In this document: positions 6,790 through 11,234 of the stretch, one piece after another
Layout: each line of letters starts with the position of its first letter
Numbering within the stretch: position 1 is the stretch's first letter
DNA from: Acidobacteriota bacterium
GTDB taxonomy: Bacteria; Acidobacteriota; Terriglobia; Bryobacterales; Bryobacteraceae
Direction: 5' to 3'
DNA length: 11,234 bases
Assembly: GCA_026394095.1 (NCBI GenBank)
Contig: JAPKYY010000076.1
Coordinates: 1-11,234 of the forward strand
The notes under the pieces: model-generated
Told to the model about the DNA's origin: nothing
Database searches by the model: none
Seen by the model: only the letters and a program-made list of their open reading frames with translations
Made by a program: the position numbers and the translations under genes

Positions 6790-7521
6790 CGCTGCGGTCA
6801 TATCCATTCCGAAGGCAGTCATGGCTCCGTCCACCGGGATCACCGCTCCGGTAAGGTAACTGGCAACAGGCATACAAAGAAAAGCCACAACAGAGGCAAT
6901 TTCCTCAGGCTGCCCGATTCGCCCAAGCGGCGTTCTCTCTTCAATCACGCGCATCGCTCTCTCGCTGATCTGGATCTTCGCAGTCAGAGGAGTGGCCACC
7001 CAACCCGGGGCGACTGTGTTTACACGAATCTTGTCCTTGGCCCATTCCACGGCAAGGTAACGGGAGATGTGAGAGGCAGCAGCCTTGGTCATCGCATAAG
7101 CAGCGCCAGAGCCAACCGAAATCGTACCGGCAACACTACCGATGTTTACGACGCTGGCGCGGCCGCTCTTCTTGAGCCGGGGATGCAGCAGCCTCGACAG
7201 TTCATGCATGCTCGTCGAATTGGTACGCTGCACAAACTCAAAGTCTTCGAGGCTGAATTCAATTGTCGGCTTGCGAATATTGGTTCCTGCGTTATTCACC
7301 AGGATGTCGAGGCTATCCCAGTCTTCGGGGAGTGAGGCGATCAGAGCGGCTCGCCCCGCCTCGGTTGCGACGTCGGCCACAATGCCGCCCCGGCTTGCTT
7401 CAAGGGACGCGCTCACCACCGTAGCCCCATGACGTCTGAGCTCTTCGACAATGGCAAGGCCAATGCCGCTGGAGCCACCAGTCACCAGAGCGCGATATCC
7501 GTCGAGATTCCATTGCTTCAT
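6775..7521 (-). CDS. SDR-family oxidoreductase, tropinone-reductase-like
   Basis: 248 residues, a classical short-chain dehydrogenase/reductase using NAD(P)H on an unknown alcohol/ketone. Cofactor loop TGGSSGIG at 14-21; NNAG at 76-79 in an [13 protein letters not shown] context typical of tropinone-reductase-like SDRs; catalytic N101 (RTNSTS), S129 (NIGSVAG), Y142 and K146 (YAMTK), with the standard 13-residue Ser-Tyr spacing; then VNTVAPGW and [10 protein letters not shown] near the C-terminus. The substrate is not predictable, as many bacterial members carry this name without making tropine. The ATG at 7521 overlaps the stop of the PIG-L gene (ATGA), with GGAGAAAG 11 bases upstream. A longer frame to 7638 exists, but the extra 39 residues are Cys/Arg-rich, unlike an SDR N-terminus, and lie wholly inside the upstream gene. 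Confidence 0.9.
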   Translation of the reverse strand: MKQWNLDGYRALVTGGSSGIGLAIVEELRRHGATVVSASLEASRGGIVADVATEAGRAALIASLPEDWDSLDILVNNAGTNIRKPTIEFSLEDFEFVQRTNSTSMHELSRLLHPRLKKSGRASVVNIGSVAGTISVGSGAAYAMTKAAASHISRYLAVEWAKDKIRVNTVAPGWVATPLTAKIQISERAMRVIEERTPLGRIGQPEEIASVVAFLCMPVASYLTGAVIPVDGAMTAFGMDMTAALRDS

Positions 7522-9971
7522 TTCGGGTTTGTCTTTCTCCAGGTTGAGTCTGCCGCACCGAGGCTCACCAGATTGGCAACAATCCGGGCAGCTCCGGGTA
7601 CGGCAAAAGGAAGCTGCCGGTACCAGGCCAGCGAGCAATAAACATAAAGGCCCTTGCCGTAACGAGCCTGCATCCAGACACCGCGCTGTGGCGGTTGTCC
7701 CTGGTCGTGAGTTTCAATCATGGGTTGCCATTCGGGTGCCCAGGTCGCAAAAAACTTCGAGCCCCGCTGCTCCACCCAGCCGTCGAAATCGGCCTTGGTG
7801 ATGCGATTGGGTGATTCAAAAACTACATCGTTTCCAGCAAGAATTGTAACGGGTGCGTCCTCTTCACTGGTCTCTTCCGCCCCACGCCCTTGCGTGTACG
7901 GGAAGGAACCAAAGTTCTTGTCGTATTCCTGAGTTTGATACTGCACGATCAGCGTGCCGCCCTTGCTGACATATTCGAGCATCCTGGCATTGTGCCGCTT
8001 CAGATCCTCCCTTGCGGCATAGGCGCGAATACCGATGAGGATTGTCGAGTATTGCGACAAGTCTCCTGTTGCCAATGTCGATTCATTCAGCAGATCGACT
8101 GGGATCCCTAACTGCCGCAAACCCTCCGGCATTTCATCGCCGCTACCCATGATGTAGGCAACCTTGAGCCCGGGCGCTATCTTTACGTCCACGGCTCGAA
8201 GTGCGTGAGTGGAAGGCTGGCTCCAGTAGAGAACGCGAAAGCCAGGTTGAGTGACGGGTTGAAAGCTCGCGCTGTATTCGCGGTCACCGATCCTGGCCAC
8301 AGCGGTGATCGGGTAGTCTTGCGAGGCAAGCCGCTCGGGCAGCCGAAGCCGCAACTGGAGGCGAGCTTCTTCTTTCTCTTTGGCGAGATCGAAGCTCGGG
8401 GCATCACCGATCAGGCTGAAGCCAGCAGGCAGGCGCAATTGCAGTCGGCCCTGTTGTCGAAGCATCGACAGGTTGCGAACCGTAACGCTCAGTTCGTATT
8501 CACGCTTTCCAATAGGTGCCAGACCGAAGCTGCTCTCGAACTGAACACTGACGGGAGGCCCGATCGCAAGGGCTTGCCGCTGTGCACCAATCCGTGGATC
8601 GACGCTGCTGGTTTCGAATTCAGACTCAAGCGTGATCTGCGCGCCTCGATACGCGAAGCTAGCCAGCCCGCGAATGCCGCTATCCGGACTCACTCTGCCA
8701 AGCAAATTGGGGTCACTCAATTGATACATGGCATCGCGCACCGATGGCCGGCTCCAAAAAGCAGCGGTCGCTTTGGCTTCGCTCAGTAAGCGCAGCGGGT
8801 AGACGCCTCCAGCATCTGGTGCGCTGATTTCGATAGGCCCTTTTACGCCATAGCTGATGCCCTCTACTTTTTGGTTGCCACGCTGGTGCAAGATCATTCG
8901 TGCCTTCAGTGCCTGCCCGGGTTGCGCCACCTGCAGAGTCTCGATGGGACGAAACATCGCAAAGGGCCCGGTGACGGGCTGATCAGGTTCAATGAGAGCT
9001 TCAAACTCAAGGCCAAGCGATAGAGCGAGCGCTCTGGCAAGAAGCTTTCGGCGCTCCGGCAGCCGTTGCCATGCGAGTGCCAATTGTGGTGCAAGGCCTT
9101 CAGGATCCAGCGGATTGAAGAGCCGCACCACGGCAGCAACGTTTTCGTCTTCCACCTTATAGGGAACTCGCTCCAGCACTGACGCCTCCGATTCCGGAAG
9201 GCCAACATTTGAGCCTTCGAGCTTGAGATAAGCCCATACAGGCCCAGGCCTTGGAATGTTTCCCGCCATGCCCTGACTGCGGTGCCAGCGGTAACCGTCG
9301 CGGCCAATCTGCGCATAGCTGCGGCCAAGCACCGCATCGTATTCACCCGTGTTGATTTTCAGTGTTACTGGCTCGCCCTCGCGCCAATTCGTTGTGTAAA
9401 GCTTGAGCGGCTTCCAGTCTGTCATTGCGCTTTCACGAAAAGCAAGCCTTGCCATGCGGCCAGCCGTTTGATGATGACCATGACCATCCCGTTCGCTTTC
9501 GTTGAAGCGGCTGATGATGATGTGTGGCTTCACATCACGTGTGATGCGAACAACATCAGCAAGAAGCTCCTCTTCCTTCCACTGCGTCAGAGCTTCACGA
9601 ATGTTCTTCGAAAACCCGTAATCGACCGCACGAGTAAATCGCACATCGACGCCATAATATTGCGCTGCCTTCAACATCTCAACCGTACGCAGAGCGCCGA
9701 GAGCTTCAAAGAAGTCGCCGCTGACAACATTGGCTCCGCCCTCACCACGATTGAGAATCAACATGGTGACATGCGCTCCGAGCCCGCGGCTCAGGTAGGT
9801 GAGCAGGGCTGGATCCTCGTCATCCGGGTGAGCAGTGACGTAGAGGATTCGCGCATCGTTGGACAGTTGCTTGAGCGTATGCCGCAAACCAGCGACCCCA
9901 CGATCTTCCGGCAGCACCTCAGCGCCGGAGATCAAGGCGACGAAACCGAGCAAACAGAAAATAACACGCAT
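7518..9971 (-). CDS. Large secreted PIG-L/LmbE-family deacetylase-like protein
   Basis: 817 residues from the ATG at 9971. The N-terminus [17 protein letters not shown] is a good signal peptide, so the enzyme is probably periplasmic or extracellular. Residues about 38-250 form a PIG-L domain: AHPDDE at 47-52 and DGHGHHQ at 162-168 supply the zinc-binding Asp and His residues, with NRGEGG at 74-79 between them. The family hydrolyses N-acetyl groups on sugars or similar amides; the substrate here is unknown. Residues about 470-575 look like a beta-sandwich ([21 protein letters not shown]), and about 580-815 resemble a glutamine-amidotransferase-like alpha/beta domain ([45 protein letters not shown]) without an obvious catalytic Cys nucleophile. 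An ATG at 10007 would add 12 polar residues ahead of the signal peptide and overlap cbiM, so it is disfavoured. The SDR gene follows by ATGA coupling. Confidence 0.85.
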   Translation of the reverse strand: MRVIFCLLGFVALISGAEVLPEDRGVAGLRHTLKQLSNDARILYVTAHPDDEDPALLTYLSRGLGAHVTMLILNRGEGGANVVSGDFFEALGALRTVEMLKAAQYYGVDVRFTRAVDYGFSKNIREALTQWKEEELLADVVRITRDVKPHIIISRFNESERDGHGHHQTAGRMARLAFRESAMTDWKPLKLYTTNWREGEPVTLKINTGEYDAVLGRSYAQIGRDGYRWHRSQGMAGNIPRPGPVWAYLKLEGSNVGLPESEASVLERVPYKVEDENVAAVVRLFNPLDPEGLAPQLALAWQRLPERRKLLARALALSLGLEFEALIEPDQPVTGPFAMFRPIETLQVAQPGQALKARMILHQRGNQKVEGISYGVKGPIEISAPDAGGVYPLRLLSEAKATAAFWSRPSVRDAMYQLSDPNLLGRVSPDSGIRGLASFAYRGAQITLESEFETSSVDPRIGAQRQALAIGPPVSVQFESSFGLAPIGKREYELSVTVRNLSMLRQQGRLQLRLPAGFSLIGDAPSFDLAKEKEEARLQLRLRLPERLASQDYPITAVARIGDREYSASFQPVTQPGFRVLYWSQPSTHALRAVDVKIAPGLKVAYIMGSGDEMPEGLRQLGIPVDLLNESTLATGDLSQYSTILIGIRAYAAREDLKRHNARMLEYVSKGGTLIVQYQTQEYDKNFGSFPYTQGRGAEETSEEDAPVTILAGNDVVFESPNRITKADFDGWVEQRGSKFFATWAPEWQPMIETHDQGQPPQRGVWMQARYGKGLYVYCSLAWYRQLPFAVPGAARIVANLVSLGAADSTWRKTNPK

Positions 9972-10001
9972 GATCTGCCATGTTAACTTTGAAACAAGTT
10001 C
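9972..10001. promoter_or_regulatory. Very short divergent gap between PIG-L gene and cbiM
   Basis: Only 30 bases separate the two divergent starts. I see no Shine-Dalgarno sequence for cbiM, no clear -10/-35 pair and no room for a cobalamin riboswitch, which often precedes cobalt transport genes. The cbiM promoter probably lies within the 5' coding part of the PIG-L gene, and the PIG-L promoter within cbiM. Confidence 0.3.
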
Positions 10002-10901
10002 ATGCATATCCCGGACGGAATTTTATCTGCTCCGATTCTGGCTGGTTTTGGCGCCGCGAGTTGTCTTGGCGTGATTTATTCGGCCAGGAAAGCGGAGGAG
10101 ACAACGCAGGCTCATCGCATTCCCTTATTGGGTGTACTGGGCGCATTTGTCTTTGCGGCACAAATGGTGAACTTCCCTGTCGGGCCTGGTGCCAGCGGCC
10201 ATTTGCTTGGTGGAGCACTCCTGGCCGCAACGATCGGCCCATGGGCGGCCAGCATCACGATGACCGCAATTCTATTGGTACAAGCGCTGGTCTTCCAGGA
10301 CGGCGGGGTGCTCGCGTTGGCAGCCAATGTCTTCAACATGGCGATCCTTGGCGTTTGGGCAGCCTGGCTTCCGTTCAGAGCCTTATCCCAAATGGGCCGC
10401 CCACGTATTGGCCTCTTCATCGGCTCCCTTCTCTCGGTGTTTCTTTCTGCGATTCTGGCTTTGGGTCAAGTCTCCATTTCGAGTGGCATCATGAGCCAGG
10501 GGCTATGGATTTTTTGCCTTGGACTTTTCTCGATCACAGGCGCAATTGAAGGGGCAATCACCCTCGCCGCCTGGCAGGCGATCGAGCGGCTCGAAGGCAG
10601 CGTACCGAATTCTGCCGGTGCAGGGCCAAACCGGTTCTGGATCCTTGGCACCAGCATCGCCATTATGCTTATCGGTGTTTTCTTCGCATCCAGTTCACCA
10701 GACGTGCTGGAATACTTTCAACAGCAGACCGGCATCACGAACTCGGGAGCAAGCTTTACAGCACTCATGCCGGATTACGAATGGGGCAAATTTGACGGGG
10801 AATGGATGCGGAAATCCGCTGCAGGAGTCGCAGGGTTGATTTTCGTTTACGGCCTCAGCCTCTTACTCTCAAAGCTGATCCCGCGCGGGCAGCAACAGTA
10901 G
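10002..10901 (+). CDS. cbiM: CbiM-type cobalt/nickel ECF transporter substrate-binding subunit fused to a PDGLE domain
   Basis: 299 residues. This is the membrane S-component that binds Co2+ or Ni2+ for an energy-coupling-factor transporter. The start is fixed by MHIPDG: Met1 and His2 of the mature N-terminus and His67 (GASGHLLGG) are metal ligands in the characterised nickel homolog NikM, and all are present. QMVNFPVGPGASGH and LLVQALVFQDGG are other family signatures. Residues 1-about 200 hold the hydrophobic CbiM core. From about 212 a second unit begins: a hydrophobic helix (FWILGTSIAIMLIGVFFA), FASSSPDVLE at 228-237, a hydrophilic loop and a final membrane helix (AGLIFVYGLSLLL). This corresponds to a PDGLE/CbiN-like domain, usually a separate small protein; its hallmark Gly is replaced by Val235. 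Cobalt versus nickel cannot be distinguished. The cbiQ gene starts 2 bases after the stop. Confidence 0.9.
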   Translation: MHIPDGILSAPILAGFGAASCLGVIYSARKAEETTQAHRIPLLGVLGAFVFAAQMVNFPVGPGASGHLLGGALLAATIGPWAASITMTAILLVQALVFQDGGVLALAANVFNMAILGVWAAWLPFRALSQMGRPRIGLFIGSLLSVFLSAILALGQVSISSGIMSQGLWIFCLGLFSITGAIEGAITLAAWQAIERLEGSVPNSAGAGPNRFWILGTSIAIMLIGVFFASSSPDVLEYFQQQTGITNSGASFTALMPDYEWGKFDGEWMRKSAAGVAGLIFVYGLSLLLSKLIPRGQQQ

Positions 10902-10903
10902 TC

Positions 10904-11234
10904 ATGAAGCTTGATCCTCGCTGTGCACTGCTGCTGCTTCTCACCTATCTGGTTGCGCTATCGTCACTCAGCCCTGGACAAAACCTCCTGCTCGCTCTGA
11001 TGTGTCTATTGCCACTGCTCCTGCTGGTTCTCAGCCCCGTCCCAAAAGCGGATCTTCTGGCCCAGGCCGCCTATGTACTGCCTTTTTCCTTTGCAATTGC
11101 TGCCGTCGCGCTGCTGCGAGGCAACACAGCTCAAGCCGTCTTCTTCCTGCTTCGCAGCTATATCTCAATTCTCACGGTCCTCATCGTTACCAAGCTCGTC
11201 TCAACGCTCGATCTGCTTAGGGCAATGGAGCGCC
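10904..11234 (+). CDS. cbiQ: CbiQ-type ECF transporter transmembrane subunit, truncated by window edge
   Basis: The first 110 residues of a gene that continues past the right edge. It begins MKLDPRCALLLLLTYL; the LDPR start is typical of CbiQ/EcfT. Four hydrophobic segments follow, then RSYISILTVLIVTKLVSTLDLLRAMER, which fits the conserved EcfT region (usually TTPxxxLLxALRRL). The Ala-Arg-Gly coupling motifs that dock onto the ATPase lie beyond the window. This subunit joins CbiM to the CbiO ATPase in the inner membrane. The ATG is 2 bases after the cbiM stop, so the two genes form one operon; no strong Shine-Dalgarno sequence is visible, suggesting coupling to cbiM translation. A cbiO gene is expected downstream. 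Confidence 0.85.
   Translation, partial: MKLDPRCALLLLLTYLVALSSLSPGQNLLLALMCLLPLLLLVLSPVPKADLLAQAAYVLPFSFAIAAVALLRGNTAQAVFFLLRSYISILTVLIVTKLVSTLDLLRAMER

Noticed and set aside
7522..7638. N-terminal extension of the SDR gene to an ATG at 7638
   Set aside because: The extra 39 residues are Cys- and Arg-rich, unlike an SDR N-terminus, and lie entirely inside the PIG-L coding region. The internal ATG at 7521 begins [16 protein letters not shown], matches the family start, and shows an ATGA overlap.
9972..10007. Upstream ATG at 10007 for the PIG-L gene
   Set aside because: It would put 12 polar residues before a good signal peptide and overlap the firmly fixed cbiM start by six bases.

Overview
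The window (moderately GC-rich, tightly packed, no rRNA, tRNA, IS element or CRISPR array seen) looks like an ordinary chromosomal segment of a free-living bacterium. Several proteins resemble families I associate with Acidobacteriota (Bryobacter/Solibacter-like): the large secreted PIG-L/LmbE-type hydrolase, the APC permease carrying a universal-stress-like tail, and the secreted DUF4412-like proteins. That placement is an inference from protein flavour, not from a marker gene.

Layout. (1) Positions 44-3109, minus strand: a compact four-gene cluster running right to left. A small exported protein with a lipoprotein-like N-terminus (2672-3109) overlaps by one base an all-helical cytoplasmic protein of unknown function (1794-2672). 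Two paralogous secreted DUF4412-like proteins follow (988-1785 and 44-862). Between the two paralogs sits a decayed copy of the 3' end of the 1794-2672 gene (about 872-941, with an in-frame stop). The pair therefore arose by tandem duplication of a unit that included the tail of the upstream gene. (2) 3154-3348, plus: a 64-residue zinc-ribbon protein, divergent from the first cluster. (3) 3349-5577, minus: an APC-superfamily permease with a cytoplasmic Usp-like C-terminal extension; its stop codon abuts that of the zinc-ribbon gene. (4) 5629-6789, plus: a class II tRNA nucleotidyltransferase / poly(A) polymerase family enzyme (cca-like). Its 3' end overlaps by 15 bases the convergent SDR gene. 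(5) 6775-9971, minus: a translationally coupled pair, the secreted PIG-L deacetylase-like protein followed by a tropinone-reductase-like SDR (ATGA overlap). (6) 10002-11234, plus: the start of a cobalt/nickel ECF transporter operon, with a CbiM fused to a PDGLE domain and then a CbiQ truncated by the window edge.

How the genes work together. The clearest functional unit is cbiM-cbiQ (metal uptake; an ATPase gene, cbiO, is expected beyond the right edge). The PIG-L/SDR pair is probably co-translated, but its substrate is unknown. The four-gene unknown cluster is the best candidate for something undescribed: one cytoplasmic, one probably membrane-anchored and two periplasmic or secreted proteins in a coupled operon. 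No function can be assigned from sequence alone. No gene-free stretch exceeds 300 bases; the longest is 863-987, which holds the pseudogene relic.
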